59,032 nt of DNA. Origin: Mycolicibacterium komanii (lineage in GTDB: Bacteria > Actinomycetota > Actinomycetes > Mycobacteriales > Mycobacteriaceae). This document shows, in pieces, positions 18,888 to 29,245 of this stretch. The stretch is taken from NCBI RefSeq assembly GCF_001050035.1, contig NZ_CVTA01000019.1, positions 1-59,032 of the forward strand. Direction: 5' to 3'. A model generated the notes under the pieces. The model had not been told where the DNA came from. It worked only from the letters and a program-made list of their open reading frames with translations, and did not search any database. Made by a program: the position numbers and the translations under genes. The stretch's first letter is position 1. Each line of letters opens with the position of its first letter.

Positions 18888-19800
18888 CGTCGCTCTGCGC
18901 GCCCGGACCACCGAGCTGCTCGACGAATCGACCTGGACGGCGCGCGAGCGGGCCCACCAGCGCCGGGCCGACGCGTTCTGTGGCCCGCACCGCCGCCGGG
19001 CCCGCGTCGGCGAGAAGCACCCTGTGTGGGACTTCCTGTTCACCTACTACAGCCTGCGGCCCGGCCAGCTGCGCACCTGGCATCCCGGCTTCGGCGTCGC
19101 CCTCGGCGGCGCGCAAGCACGACGCTTGCTGGGCCGGACTGGTTACGCCCGTGACCACAACGGCGTGAGCGTGCACCCCGAATACCTGGCCGCGCGCATC
19201 GACACCGTCCGGTTCGTCGCCCGTCTGCTGCGATCGACCGAGGCCCGCCCGGCCCGGCTGAACTGCTTCGGACTGCACGAATGGGCGATGGTCTACCGGG
19301 CGCCGACAGTCCGCCACGAGGGCGTGCCCCTTCGGCTCGGCGCGGCGGGCACCGATGCGGTCGTCGACTCGATGGCGTTGCGCTGCAGTCACTTCGACGC
19401 ATTCCGCTTCTTCACCCAACCCGCCGCCCGGCTCAACGCCGAACCGCTCACCCGGCAGCGCCAGGTCGACACCGAACAACCTGGCTGTCTGCACGCTTCG
19501 ATGGATCTGTACAAGTGGGCGTTCAAGCTCGGGCCCCTGGTGCACTCGGAGCTGGTGATGGCCTGCCTGGAACTGGCCGCACGAGCCCGCGAACTCGACA
19601 TGCGGGCCAGCCCCTATGATCTCCGCGAATACGGATTCGAGCCGATCGCGATCGAGACACCGGCCGGTCGTGCCGAATACGTGCGGATCCAGCAAACCAT
19701 TGCGGAGCGGGCGACGCCGTTGCGGGCCGACCTGGCCGATCGGTGCGAACGGCTTCTCGCCGCGGCCGCTCGCGACGGCGGACCGGCAGGTTGCGAATAA
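18880..19800 (+). CDS. Actinobacterial protein often labelled 3-methyladenine DNA glycosylase
   Basis: A 306-aa soluble protein. Conserved-looking blocks are RRRARVGEKHPVWDFLFTYY (about residues 37-56), LRTWHPGFGVAL near 64-75 and LNCFGLHEWAMVYR near 127-140. Databases commonly call this actinobacterial family 3-methyladenine DNA glycosylase, but I see no helix-hairpin-helix or AlkA/Tag motif, so the name may be propagated without evidence. The many His, Trp and Tyr residues could suit a metal or nucleotide site. The GTG at 18880 lies 8 nt inside the preceding CNNM gene, so it is part of that operon. Confidence 0.75.
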   Translation: MSDVALRARTTELLDESTWTARERAHQRRADAFCGPHRRRARVGEKHPVWDFLFTYYSLRPGQLRTWHPGFGVALGGAQARRLLGRTGYARDHNGVSVHPEYLAARIDTVRFVARLLRSTEARPARLNCFGLHEWAMVYRAPTVRHEGVPLRLGAAGTDAVVDSMALRCSHFDAFRFFTQPAARLNAEPLTRQRQVDTEQPGCLHASMDLYKWAFKLGPLVHSELVMACLELAARARELDMRASPYDLREYGFEPIAIETPAGRAEYVRIQQTIAERATPLRADLADRCERLLAAAARDGGPAGCE

Positions 19801-19847
19801 GCCCGGTTACCGCTGGGTAAGCTGGGGCGACAGTTCTAGGAGGAATG

Positions 19848-22055
19848 ATGAGCGATCGCGTGACGGTGGGGAACCTGCGCGTGGCCAAGGTGCTGTACGA
19901 CTTCATCAACAACGAGGCGCTGCCCGGCACCGACATCGAACCCGACACCTTCTGGTCCGGCGTGGACAAGGTCGTCGCCGACCTCACGCCGAAGAACGAG
20001 GAACTGCTGGCCAGGCGGGACGATCTGCAGGCCCGCATCGACAAGTGGCACCGGCAGCGGGTCATCGAGCCGCTCGACCATGACGCGTACAAGGCGTTCC
20101 TCACCGAGATCGGCTACCTCCTCCCCGAACCCGACGACTTCACGATCTCCACCGCGGGCGTCGACGACGAGATCACTACGACCGCCGGCCCACAGCTGGT
20201 GGTGCCGATCCTCAACGCCCGCTTCGCGCTGAACGCCGCGAACGCGCGCTGGGGCTCCCTCTACGACGCGCTGTACGGCACCGACGTGATCTCCGAGGAC
20301 GACGGCGCCGAGAAGGGCGAGAGCTACAACAAGGTCCGCGGTGACAAGGTCATCGCGTACGCCCGCCGCTTCCTCGACGGCGCCGCACCGCTGGCGTCCG
20401 GTCGGTGGAGTGAGGCGACCGGTCTGCGCATCGACGACGGCCAGCTGCTCGTCGATCTGGGTGACGGCAACTCCGTCGGGCTGGCCACGCCCGAGCAGTT
20501 CGTCGGCTACACCGGTGACCTCGGATCGCCGCAGTGGTCGGTGCTGTTGCGCAACAACGGATTACACGTCGAAATCCTCGTCGACCCCGACTCGCCCGTC
20601 GGTTCGACCGACGCCGCAGGCATCAAGGACGTCGTCCTGGAGTCCGCGGTCACCACGATCATGGACTTCGAGGACTCCGTCGCGGCCGTGGACGCCGACG
20701 ACAAGGTGCTCGGGTACCGGAACTGGCTGGGCCTCAATCGCGGTGACCTCACCGAGGAGGTGAGCAAGGGCGGTAAGACCTTCACCCGCAAGCTGAACGA
20801 GGACCGCACGTACACGACCCCTGACGGCGAAGGCGAGCTGACGCTGCCGGGCCGCAGCCTGCTGTTCGTGCGCAACGTCGGCCACCTGATGACCAACGAC
20901 GCGATCGTGAGAACCGACGGCAACGGCCAAGAAGTTGAGGTGTTCGAGGGCATCCAGGACGCGCTGTTCACCAGCCTGATCGCGATCCACGGCCTGAAGT
21001 CCGGTGACGGTAACGGCCCGCTGGTCAACAGCCGCACGGGCTCGGTCTACATCGTCAAGCCGAAGATGCACGGCCCCGACGAGGTGGCTTACACCGTCGA
21101 GTTGTTCGGCCGTGTCGAGGACGTGCTCGGCCTGCCTGCCAACACCCTCAAGGTCGGCATAATGGACGAGGAGCGGCGCACCACAGTCAACCTCAAGGCC
21201 TGCATCAAGGCCGCCGCCGACCGGGTGGTGTTCATCAACACCGGCTTCCTCGACCGCACCGGCGACGAGATCCACACGTCGATGGAAGCGGGGCCGATGA
21301 TCCGCAAGGGCGCGATGAAGAGCACCCAGTGGATCCAGGCGTACGAGGACCAGAACGTCGACATCGGCCTGGCGGCCGGGTTCTCCGGCAAGGCCCAGAT
21401 TGGCAAGGGTATGTGGGCGATGACCGACCTGATGGCCGACATGGTCGAGCAGAAGATCGGCCAGCCGAAGGCCGGCGCCACCACCGCGTGGGTGCCGTCG
21501 CCGACCGCGGCCACGTTGCACGCCATGCACTATCACGAGGTCGACGTGTACGAGGTGCACAAGGAGCTGCAGGGCGAGAAGCGCACCAGCATCGAGCAGC
21601 TGCTGGCGGTGCCGTTGGCCAAGGAGCTGGCCTGGGCGCCCGAGGAGATCCGCGAGGAGGTCGACAACAACTGCCAGTCGATCCTCGGCTACGTGGTGCG
21701 CTGGATCGACGCCGGTGTCGGCTGCTCGAAGGTGCCCGATATCCACAACGTTGCGTTGATGGAAGACCGTGCGACGCTGCGTATTTCGAGCCAGTTGCTG
21801 GCGAACTGGCTGCGCCACGGCGTCATCACGCCCGACGACGTGGTGGCCAGCCTCAAGCGGATGGCCGCCGTCGTCGACAAGCAGAACGAGCAGGATCCCG
21901 AATTCAAGCCGATGGCAACGGATCCGGATCACAACATCGCGTTCCAGGCCGCGCAGGAGCTGATCCTGTCGGGCGCCGAACAACCGAACGGCTATACCGA
22001 GCCGATCCTGCATCGCCGCCGCCGCGAGTACAAGGCCGCAAACAGCGGTGCATGA
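19848..22055 (+). CDS. glcB: Malate synthase G
   Basis: A 735-aa monomeric malate synthase of the glyoxylate shunt, condensing glyoxylate and acetyl-CoA to malate. Landmarks include ETDGAEKG-like [20 protein letters not shown] near residues 143-160, [15 protein letters not shown] near 266-280, the active-site Arg region [12 protein letters not shown], and the C-terminal [22 protein letters not shown] where the catalytic Asp lies. Two ATGs overlap; the second (19848) is chosen because AGGAGG (19838-19843) is 4 nt before it and it matches the M. tuberculosis GlcB start (MTDRV). Also known as an exported antigen. Homologue of Rv1837c. Confidence 0.97.
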   Translation: MSDRVTVGNLRVAKVLYDFINNEALPGTDIEPDTFWSGVDKVVADLTPKNEELLARRDDLQARIDKWHRQRVIEPLDHDAYKAFLTEIGYLLPEPDDFTISTAGVDDEITTTAGPQLVVPILNARFALNAANARWGSLYDALYGTDVISEDDGAEKGESYNKVRGDKVIAYARRFLDGAAPLASGRWSEATGLRIDDGQLLVDLGDGNSVGLATPEQFVGYTGDLGSPQWSVLLRNNGLHVEILVDPDSPVGSTDAAGIKDVVLESAVTTIMDFEDSVAAVDADDKVLGYRNWLGLNRGDLTEEVSKGGKTFTRKLNEDRTYTTPDGEGELTLPGRSLLFVRNVGHLMTNDAIVRTDGNGQEVEVFEGIQDALFTSLIAIHGLKSGDGNGPLVNSRTGSVYIVKPKMHGPDEVAYTVELFGRVEDVLGLPANTLKVGIMDEERRTTVNLKACIKAAADRVVFINTGFLDRTGDEIHTSMEAGPMIRKGAMKSTQWIQAYEDQNVDIGLAAGFSGKAQIGKGMWAMTDLMADMVEQKIGQPKAGATTAWVPSPTAATLHAMHYHEVDVYEVHKELQGEKRTSIEQLLAVPLAKELAWAPEEIREEVDNNCQSILGYVVRWIDAGVGCSKVPDIHNVALMEDRATLRISSQLLANWLRHGVITPDDVVASLKRMAAVVDKQNEQDPEFKPMATDPDHNIAFQAAQELILSGAEQPNGYTEPILHRRRREYKAANSGA

Positions 22056-22088
22056 TCCGGTGACCGGTCGGCGTCAGTAAGGGCGGAA

Positions 22089-24137
22089 GTGGGCAGGCAC
22101 AGCAAACCGGATCCCGAGGATTCGCCAGGCGGGGACTTCGGCGAGCGGCACGACGAGTCGCAGACCGAGCGTTTCGGCTACCTCCGTGACCAACCGGAAC
22201 GCGAGGACACCGGTTACGACGCCGGCTTCGGCTCTGATTACGAAGACGGCTCCGATTACGAAGACGTGGACGATCCCGCGTACTCGGATGGCCCGGACTA
22301 CACCGACGCGCCGGATCACACACCCGACTTCGAGGAGGACGCCGGATCGGCCCCTCCGTCGCGCCCGATCCGCAGGCACAGCGGCGAGTGGGAGGGCGGT
22401 GAGTGGACCGGCAGCCACCGCGCGGTCACCGCGGGCAGGCGCGGCGTCAGCGTCGGCGTCATCGCGGCCCTGGTGGCCGTCGTCGTCCTCGTCGGCGCGG
22501 TCATCCTGTGGCGCTTCTTCGGTGACGCCCTGTCCGACCGCACCGATCAGGCCGCCGCGCGCTGCGTGGACGGCGAGCTGTCCGTCGCGGTGGTGGCCGA
22601 CCCGAACATCGCCGAGCCGATCCAGTCACTGGCCAACCGGTACAACGAGACCGCGGCCCCGGTGGCCGACAAATGCGTGAAGATCGGCGTCAGACCCGCC
22701 GAATCCGATCAGGTGGTCAACGGCTTCATCGGGCCGTGGCCGAAGGAGCTCGGCGACCGCCCGGCGCTGTGGGTTCCCGGCAGCTCGGTCTCGGCGGCCC
22801 GGCTCGAGGCCTCCTCGGGTGCGCAGACGATCATCGACAGCCGATCGCTGGTCACCTCCCCCGTCGTGTTGGCCGTCCGACCACAGCTGAAAAACGCCTT
22901 GGCACAGCAGAACTGGTCGACGCTGCCGAATCTGCAGAGCAACCCGACATCGCTGGACGGGCTGAACCTCGCGGGCTGGGGTTCGCTGCGGCTGGCCCTG
23001 CCGCTGACCGGCGACAGCGATGCGTCGTATCTCGCCGCGGAGGCGATCGCGGCGGCGTCGGCACCGGCCGGCGCACCGGCGAGCGACGGCACGCGGGCGG
23101 TGAACACCCTGATGGCGGGACAACCGAAGCTCGCTGACAAGAAGACCTCGACCGCGATGGACGCGCTGGTCAAGGCGTCCGATCCGGCAGCAGCGCCGGT
23201 GCACGCCGTCGCCATCACCGAGCAGCAGCTCTTCCAGCGCAGCACGGATCTGCAAGACGCCGCCAAGGTGGTGTCCGCGTGGCTGCCGCCCGGGCCCGCG
23301 GCGGTGGCTGACTATCCGACCGTGCTGCTGTCGGCGGACGGGCTGTCGCAGGAACAGAAGAGCGCCGCGAGCGAATTCGCCCGGTTCATGCGCAAACCCG
23401 AACAACTCGCCGAACTGGCCAAGGCTGGTTTCCGTGCGCAAGGCACGACGCCGCCGGACAGCGACGTCGTGAACTTCGGGCCAGTGCCGGCCCCGCTTTC
23501 GGTGGGCGACAACGAGATGCGCGCGCTTCTGGCCAGCGCCCTGACCGCTCCCGTCGCCAATCCGGCGGTGACGATCATGCTCGACCAGTCGATGCCCACC
23601 GACGAAGGCGGGCGGCCCCGGCTCGAGAACGTCGTCTCCGCGCTCAGCGCCCGTTTGCAGGCGTTGCCGGCATCGGCGGCGGTGGGGTTGTGGACGTTCG
23701 ACGGCACCGCAGGCCGTTCGGAGGTGAGCACCGGACCGCTGAGCGATCAGGTCAACGGGCAGCCCCGGTCGGCGGCGCTGACGTCGGCGCTGGACGGGCA
23801 GTCCGCCTCGGGAGGCGGCGCGGTGTCGTTCACCACGCTGCGGCTGGTCTACACCGAAGCGATGGCGAATTACCGTCAGGGACAGAAGAACTCGGTCCTG
23901 GTGATCACAACCGGTCCGCACACCGACCAGTCCCTCAACGGGGACGGACTGCAGCAGTACATTCGCGGTGCGTTCGACGAGGCCAAACCGGTGGCCGTCA
24001 ACGTCATCGACTTCGGGTCGGACTCCGACCGCGCGACGTGGGAGGCCGTCGCCGAGATCAGCGGCGGCAGCTACCAGAACCTGAACAGCTCCGACTCCCC
24101 CGAGCTGACGTCGGCGATCACGAACTTCCTCGGCTAG
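22089..24137 (+). CDS. Membrane-anchored substrate-binding/VWA-domain protein (Rv1836c-like)
   Basis: A 682-aa protein. The N-terminal ~115 residues are acidic, disordered and cytoplasmic (Asp/Glu/Tyr-rich). One membrane segment (GVIAALVAVVVLVGAVILW, about 118-136) follows. The extracellular part has a periplasmic-binding-like region (about 150-460) and a C-terminal von Willebrand A domain from about 495. The MIDAS-like sequence is LDQSMPTD, lacking the second Ser of DxSxS, so metal binding may be altered. Function is unknown. It lies 33 nt after glcB as in M. tuberculosis. The start GTG is preceded by AAGGGCGG. Its 3' end overlaps the convergent hydrolase gene by 20 nt. Confidence 0.87.
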   Translation: MGRHSKPDPEDSPGGDFGERHDESQTERFGYLRDQPEREDTGYDAGFGSDYEDGSDYEDVDDPAYSDGPDYTDAPDHTPDFEEDAGSAPPSRPIRRHSGEWEGGEWTGSHRAVTAGRRGVSVGVIAALVAVVVLVGAVILWRFFGDALSDRTDQAAARCVDGELSVAVVADPNIAEPIQSLANRYNETAAPVADKCVKIGVRPAESDQVVNGFIGPWPKELGDRPALWVPGSSVSAARLEASSGAQTIIDSRSLVTSPVVLAVRPQLKNALAQQNWSTLPNLQSNPTSLDGLNLAGWGSLRLALPLTGDSDASYLAAEAIAAASAPAGAPASDGTRAVNTLMAGQPKLADKKTSTAMDALVKASDPAAAPVHAVAITEQQLFQRSTDLQDAAKVVSAWLPPGPAAVADYPTVLLSADGLSQEQKSAASEFARFMRKPEQLAELAKAGFRAQGTTPPDSDVVNFGPVPAPLSVGDNEMRALLASALTAPVANPAVTIMLDQSMPTDEGGRPRLENVVSALSARLQALPASAAVGLWTFDGTAGRSEVSTGPLSDQVNGQPRSAALTSALDGQSASGGGAVSFTTLRLVYTEAMANYRQGQKNSVLVITTGPHTDQSLNGDGLQQYIRGAFDEAKPVAVNVIDFGSDSDRATWEAVAEISGGSYQNLNSSDSPELTSAITNFLG

Positions 24138-24999
24138 CGTCGAGCAGGCTCAGGGCCGCCCGGCTGAATACGTCGGGCACCTCGACCTGTGGATAGTGAC
24201 CCACGTTCGGCAGTTCGACGACATCCGCGTGGGGCCGCAGTTCGCGCAGGCCGTCGAGCACATTGCCGGTCGCAACCGGATCGTCGAGCGCCCACAGGAA
24301 GCTCAGCGGCTTGCCCCAATCACGCACGGCGCCATGCCATCGCGGCGCGAACTCGACACGCTCGTTGAGGTAGTAGATCAACAGGTGTGCGATCCGGTTC
24401 CCGTCGTTGTGGGCCAGCAGCGCCCACTGCGCCTCGGCCTCGTCGCGGGTCAGCGGGTGCGCGGCGCTGAACAGCCTGCCGAATCCGCGGGCGAAGCCGC
24501 GTTCGTTGGTCAGCCGGGCGAACACCGGCCCGAGCGGGCCACGCAGGATCTTCTGCGCAGGCCGCAGGCTGGCCCGGTCCAGGATGACGCTGCCGTTGGT
24601 CAACACCGCCGCGCGCAGGTCGAAGGGCAGCTTGCCGTCGATGTCGCGCGCGAGCAGTTCGGTCGCCACCGATGTGCCCATGTCGTGGGCGATGGCCACG
24701 ACCGGACCCGTCGTCGTCGCGGCCACCACGGACTCCACGATGTCGGCCTGTTCGAACAGGCTGTAGCGGTGCGGGCGTGGTTTGTCCGACAGCCCGAAGC
24801 CCAGGAAGTCCAGCGTGACCCAGGCCCGGCCCGCCAGATGCGGCACGACGCCTCGGTAGTCGTAGGAACTCGACGGATAGCCGTGCAGCAGCAGGATCGT
24901 CGGGCCGTCGCCAGGGGCGCTGCGGACGAACACCTCCCCCGCCGCGGTGCTCAGCAGGCGACCGCCGTCCCGCCACGCCGCGACCGTCGGTGGTAGCAC
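24118..24999 (-). CDS. Alpha/beta hydrolase, haloalkane dehalogenase/epoxide hydrolase type
   Basis: A 293-aa alpha/beta-hydrolase. The oxyanion region LLLHGYPSSSYDYRG is near residues 36-50. The nucleophile elbow is AHDMGTSVA, so the nucleophile is Asp (about residue 105), as in dehalogenases and epoxide hydrolases rather than Ser esterases. The acid lies probably in WALDDPVATG and the His in PNVGHYPQVE near the end. The substrate is unknown. The position corresponds roughly to the lipZ/Rv1833c hydrolases of M. tuberculosis but I cannot say which is the orthologue. The GTG start (24997-24999) has a -10 element 6 nt upstream. Confidence 0.85.
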   Translation of the reverse strand: MLPPTVAAWRDGGRLLSTAAGEVFVRSAPGDGPTILLLHGYPSSSYDYRGVVPHLAGRAWVTLDFLGFGLSDKPRPHRYSLFEQADIVESVVAATTTGPVVAIAHDMGTSVATELLARDIDGKLPFDLRAAVLTNGSVILDRASLRPAQKILRGPLGPVFARLTNERGFARGFGRLFSAAHPLTRDEAEAQWALLAHNDGNRIAHLLIYYLNERVEFAPRWHGAVRDWGKPLSFLWALDDPVATGNVLDGLRELRPHADVVELPNVGHYPQVEVPDVFSRAALSLLDASRGSS

Positions 25000-25005
25000 G
25001 CCAGC

Positions 25006-25011
25006 ACCCTA
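25006..25011 (-). promoter_or_regulatory. Putative -10 element, alpha/beta hydrolase gene (leaderless)
   Basis: On the minus strand TAGGGT ends 6 nt before the GTG start at 24999, with no Shine-Dalgarno. Confidence 0.45.
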
Positions 25012-25039
25012 TCCGCCGAACGTGGGTTACCGGCACATA

Positions 25040-25080
25040 TCTCGGCGTGCAAGCGTGTGTCGAGCCCACACTCGGCGAGA
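25040..25080. terminator. Imperfect stem-loop downstream of gcvP
   Basis: TCTCG (25040-25044) pairs with CGAGA (25076-25080), and GTGTG (25055-25059) with CACAC (25067-25071). It lies about 60 nt beyond the gcvP stop and could be a weak terminator for that gene. The stems are short, so this is tentative. Confidence 0.3.
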
Positions 25081-25087
25081 AGCCCGG

Positions 25088-25148
25088 GCGTCCGTCGGGC
25101 GATGTGGCCGGCGTCCGTCAGGCGATGTGGCCGGCGTCCGTCAGGCGA
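25088..25148. repeat. 23-bp tandem repeat, about 2.7 copies, at the gcvP 3' end
   Basis: Unit GCGTCCGTC(G/A)GGCGATGTGGCCG, written here in degenerate form, occurs at 25088-25110 and 25111-25133, with a partial third copy at 25134-25148 that runs over the gcvP stop codon (25141-25143). It resembles a small VNTR; copy number may vary between strains. Confidence 0.85.
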
Positions 25149-27987
25149 ACGCCTCCACCGGCGGGCACGAGCACACCAGGTTGCGGTCGCCGTACGCGCC
25201 GTCGATCCGACGCACAGGCGGCCACACCTTGGGGCGGAAGTTCTTGCCCAGCGGGTAGGCCGCCTGCTCGCGGGTGTAGGGGTGGTTCCACTCGTCGACG
25301 AGGAGCGATTCCGCGGTGTGGGGCGCGCCGCGCAGCGGATTGTCGTCGACGGACCAGGTGCCGTCGCCGACCTTGTCGATCTCCGCGCGGATCGCGATCA
25401 TCGCCTCGCAGAACGCGTCGACCTCGGCGAGGCTTTCACTCTCGGTCGGCTCGACCATCAGCGTGCCCGCCACCGGGAAGCTCATGGTCGGTGCGTGGAA
25501 ACCGTAGTCGGCCAACCGCTTTGCCACATCGTCGACGGTCACACCGGTTTGCTTGGTGATGGTGCGCAGATCGAGGATGCACTCGTGGGCCACCATGCCG
25601 TTCTCGCCCGTGTAGAGCACCGGGTAGTACTCGTCGAGGCGGCGGGCGATGTAGTTGGCCGACGCGATGGCGGTCAGCGACGCGGCCCGCAGGCCGTTCG
25701 CGCCCATCATCCGGATGTAGGCCCAGCTGATCGGCAGGATCGACGCCGAACCGTAAGGCGCCGCCGAGACGGTGTGCTTCTCGGGAAGCTCGTCGGCCAG
25801 CGGATGTCCGGGCAGGTACGGCGCCAGGTGCGCGCGGACCGCGACCGGTCCCACACCCGGTCCCCCGCCGCCGTGCGGAATGCAGAACGTCTTGTGCAGG
25901 TTGAGGTGGCTGACGTCGCCGCCGAAGCGGCCGGGACGGGCCAGGCCGACGAGCGCGTTGAGGTTGGCGCCGTCGACGTACACCTGACCGCCGGCGTCGT
26001 GCACGGCCGCGCAGATGTCGGCGATGTCGTGCTCGTACACCCCGTGGGTGGACGGGTACGTGATCATCAACGCGGACAGGCGATCCGCGTGCTCGCTCAC
26101 CTTCGCGCGCAGGTCGTCGAGGTCGACGTCGCCGTTCGCGCGGCACGCCACCACCACGACCCGCATACCGGCCAGCGCCGCAGAGGCCGCGTTGGTGCCG
26201 TGCGCGCTGGACGGGATCAGGCAGACGTTGCGGTCGGGCTCGCCGTTCTCGGCGTGGTACGCCTGGATCGCGAGCAGGCCCGCGTACTCGCCCTGCGAAC
26301 CGGCGTTGGGCTGCAGCGACACCGCGTCGTATCCGGTAATGCCGATCAGCCACTGCTCCAGATCCGCGATCAGCTTGCGCAGGCCGGGAGTGTCGGAGGC
26401 CGGGGCGAACGGATGCTGTCGTCCGAACTCCGGCCAGGTGATCGGCTCCATCTCGGCGGCCGCGTTGAGCTTCATCGTGCACGAGCCGAGCGGAATCATG
26501 CTGCGGTCCAGGGCGATGTCCTTGTCGGCCAGCGACCGCAGGTAGCGCATCATCTCGGTCTCGGTGCGGTACCGGGTGAACGCGGGATGGGTCAGGAACT
26601 CCGAGGTGCGCGTCGCGATGCGGGACCCGTCGAACTCCGTATCAACCGGCGTCGCCGAGAACGCCGACAGCACCGCCTCGACGTGCGCATCGGTGGTCGC
26701 CTCGTCACAGGCGACCGAGACGTGGTCCTCGTCGACCAGCCACACGTTGATGCCGCGCGCCTTGGCCGCGTCGCGCACCGCCGTCGCCCGGCCCGGCACC
26801 TTGGCCAGCACGGTGTCGAAGAACGCGCGGTGCACGATCTGAACCCCGGCCGCCGAGAGTCCGGCCGCCAGCGCTCGGGCGCGCTCGTGCACCCGGTGGG
26901 CGATGCCGGTCAGGCCGTCGGCGCCGTGGTAGCTGGCGTACATCGCGGCCATCACCGCCAGGAGAACCTGCGCGGTGCAGATGTTGCTTGTCGCCTTGTC
27001 GCGGCGGATGTGCTGTTCGCGGGTCTGCAACGCCAGCCGGTACGCCGGGGCGCCGTCGGCGTCGAGCGACACCCCGACCAGACGGCCCGGCAGTTGACGC
27101 GCGTGCTTGGCGTGCACGGCCAGGTATCCGGCGTGGGGTCCGCCGAATCCCATTGGCACGCCGAATCTTTGAGTGCTGCCGAATGCGACGTCGGCGCCGA
27201 TCTCGCCGGGCGGGGTGAGCAGCGTCAGCGCGAGCAGGTCGGCGCCGATCGCGACCAGTGCGCCGCGGTCGTGGGCCTGGGCGATCAGCTCGCTCCAGTC
27301 GACGACGGCGCCCCTGGCCCCCGGTAGCTGCGTGACGACGCCGAAGAACTCGCCCTCGGGCAGCCCCCGGGTCAGGTCGGCGGTGACGATCTCGATGCCG
27401 AGCGGCTCGGCGCGGGTGGCCAGCACGGCGGCGGTCTGCGGGTACAGGTCGGCGTCCACGGCGAGGCGGTTCGACGAGCCGCGTACGGCGCGGTGCATCA
27501 GCGTCATTGCCTCGGCGGCCGCGGTGCCCTCGTCGAGCATCGACGCGTTGGCGACCTCGAGGGCCGTCAGGTCGGTCACCATCGTCTGGAAGTTGAGCAG
27601 CGCCTCGAGGCGGCCCTGGCTGATCTCCGGTTGATACGGGGTGTATGCGGTGTACCAGGCGGGGTTCTCAAGAATGTTGCGGCGCAACACCGGTGGGGTG
27701 AGCGTGTCGAAGTAGCCCTGGCCGATCATCGACACGGCGACGGTGTTCTGGTCGGCCAGCGCGCGCAGTTCGGCCAGCGCCTCCTCCTCGGTGGCGGCCG
27801 CGGGCAGCCGGTCCAGCCCTGGGGCCAGGCCATCGGCCGAGAGCGCGTCGAGGATGTTGGCCGGCAACGCCTTCTCGGCGAGCTCGTCGAGTGAGGAGAC
27901 GCCGATGGTCTTCAGCATGGTGGCGACGGCGTCGGCATCGGGTCCGATGTGACGGTCGGCGAAGTTGGGCTGGTGGTGATCGAACAC
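25141..27987 (-). CDS. gcvP: Glycine dehydrogenase (decarboxylating), P-protein of glycine cleavage
   Basis: A 948-aa fused P-protein (M. tuberculosis name gcvB, Rv1832). It decarboxylates glycine with PLP and passes aminomethyl to lipoyl-GcvH. The first half carries [19 protein letters not shown] and the [24 protein letters not shown] block. The PLP Lys is in [19 protein letters not shown] near residue 700. The C-terminus [11 protein letters not shown] is conserved. The reading frame is open well upstream, but that DNA is the riboswitch. I chose GTG 27985-27987 ([15 protein letters not shown]) because GGAG lies 8 nt upstream and it matches the family N-terminus. Expression is under a glycine riboswitch. 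Confidence 0.96.
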   Translation of the reverse strand: MFDHHQPNFADRHIGPDADAVATMLKTIGVSSLDELAEKALPANILDALSADGLAPGLDRLPAAATEEEALAELRALADQNTVAVSMIGQGYFDTLTPPVLRRNILENPAWYTAYTPYQPEISQGRLEALLNFQTMVTDLTALEVANASMLDEGTAAAEAMTLMHRAVRGSSNRLAVDADLYPQTAAVLATRAEPLGIEIVTADLTRGLPEGEFFGVVTQLPGARGAVVDWSELIAQAHDRGALVAIGADLLALTLLTPPGEIGADVAFGSTQRFGVPMGFGGPHAGYLAVHAKHARQLPGRLVGVSLDADGAPAYRLALQTREQHIRRDKATSNICTAQVLLAVMAAMYASYHGADGLTGIAHRVHERARALAAGLSAAGVQIVHRAFFDTVLAKVPGRATAVRDAAKARGINVWLVDEDHVSVACDEATTDAHVEAVLSAFSATPVDTEFDGSRIATRTSEFLTHPAFTRYRTETEMMRYLRSLADKDIALDRSMIPLGSCTMKLNAAAEMEPITWPEFGRQHPFAPASDTPGLRKLIADLEQWLIGITGYDAVSLQPNAGSQGEYAGLLAIQAYHAENGEPDRNVCLIPSSAHGTNAASAALAGMRVVVVACRANGDVDLDDLRAKVSEHADRLSALMITYPSTHGVYEHDIADICAAVHDAGGQVYVDGANLNALVGLARPGRFGGDVSHLNLHKTFCIPHGGGGPGVGPVAVRAHLAPYLPGHPLADELPEKHTVSAAPYGSASILPISWAYIRMMGANGLRAASLTAIASANYIARRLDEYYPVLYTGENGMVAHECILDLRTITKQTGVTVDDVAKRLADYGFHAPTMSFPVAGTLMVEPTESESLAEVDAFCEAMIAIRAEIDKVGDGTWSVDDNPLRGAPHTAESLLVDEWNHPYTREQAAYPLGKNFRPKVWPPVRRIDGAYGDRNLVCSCPPVEAFA

Positions 27988-28027
27988 TCGGGCTACTCCA
28001 GACGCGTGCAGGCAGAGAACCGCTGGG

Positions 28028-28236
28028 TCCTCCCCCTCTGTCGTCGACCCGCTGCGGGCGCCTGAGAGATTCGGCGATCGCGACGGTGCGAGATTCGCCT
28101 TTCCCCATGGGCGGGCGAGCACTGCTCACCGCTTTCCAGAGGCATCGGGGTCTCGTGCGGTCCTGGTGCCTGAGAGGTTGACGGAGAGGTGTTGCTCCTT
28201 CGGCGTCCGTGACTGGCCGTCACGAAACTCTCCCGC
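28028..28236 (-). ncRNA. Tandem glycine riboswitch in the gcvP leader
   Basis: On the minus strand the leader shows both aptamers of the classic tandem glycine riboswitch. Aptamer I runs from GCGGGAGAG (28236) through GCCGAAGGAGCAA and CCTCTCAGGCACCAGGACCG to CTCTGGAAAGCGG. After a linker, aptamer II has ATCTCTCAGGCGCCCGC and ends GACAGAGGGGGAGG near 28028. The gcvP start is about 40 nt downstream. Glycine binding normally switches gcv expression on. Boundaries are approximate. Confidence 0.95.
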
Positions 28237-28256
28237 ACAAGCGCGATGCGTTGGCC

Positions 28257-28262
28257 AGTTTA
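28257..28262 (-). promoter_or_regulatory. Putative -10 element of the gcvP riboswitch transcript
   Basis: Minus-strand TAAACT lies about 20 nt before the first riboswitch helix (GCGGGAGAG). Transcription would begin near 28250. No clear -35 is visible. Confidence 0.45.
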
Positions 28263-28379
28263 CCGGTGGGTCCCGTCACGCCGCGAGCAGACGCGAACAT
28301 GCCCATTTCGGGCCGAAAAGAGGCAGGCTTGCGTTCCCCAGCTGACGCGTGGGCCCAGCTCGCGCAGGAAAAGGGGTGG

Positions 28380-29015
<636 letters not shown>

Positions 29016-29209
29016 TTGTAGATTCCTCTCGCCGATCGAACCCGCGTCTGTGACCTCGCGTGGGGCGCACATTTGCCAAGCCCGAGTGTGTCGAGCATAC
29101 GCTTCTCGCCGTCCGTGGACTGCCCATCAGTGGTCCGGCTCTCAAAGTATGGCTGCCCATCTCGCCGATGGGGAAACCCCGCACCGCGTGTCGAGGTGAC
29201 GAGACGTTT

Positions 29210-29228
29210 CCGTGACAAACCGTCACGG
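29210..29228. terminator. Perfect 7-bp hairpin between the DUF151 gene and resR
   Basis: CCGTGAC, loop AAACC, GTCACGG. It lies 18 nt beyond the DUF151 stop and about 195 nt before resR on the same strand. It may end or attenuate readthrough into resR. There is no U tract. Confidence 0.5.
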
Positions 29229-29245
29229 TGCCTGCCCAGGTCGGG

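Noticed and set aside
20562..22013. A 483-aa frame antisense to glcB
   Set aside because: Fully inside malate synthase G with no recognisable domain; shadow frame.
25057..27327. A 756-aa plus-strand frame antisense to gcvP
   Set aside because: gcvP is unmistakable on the other strand. The plus frame is a low-complexity shadow.
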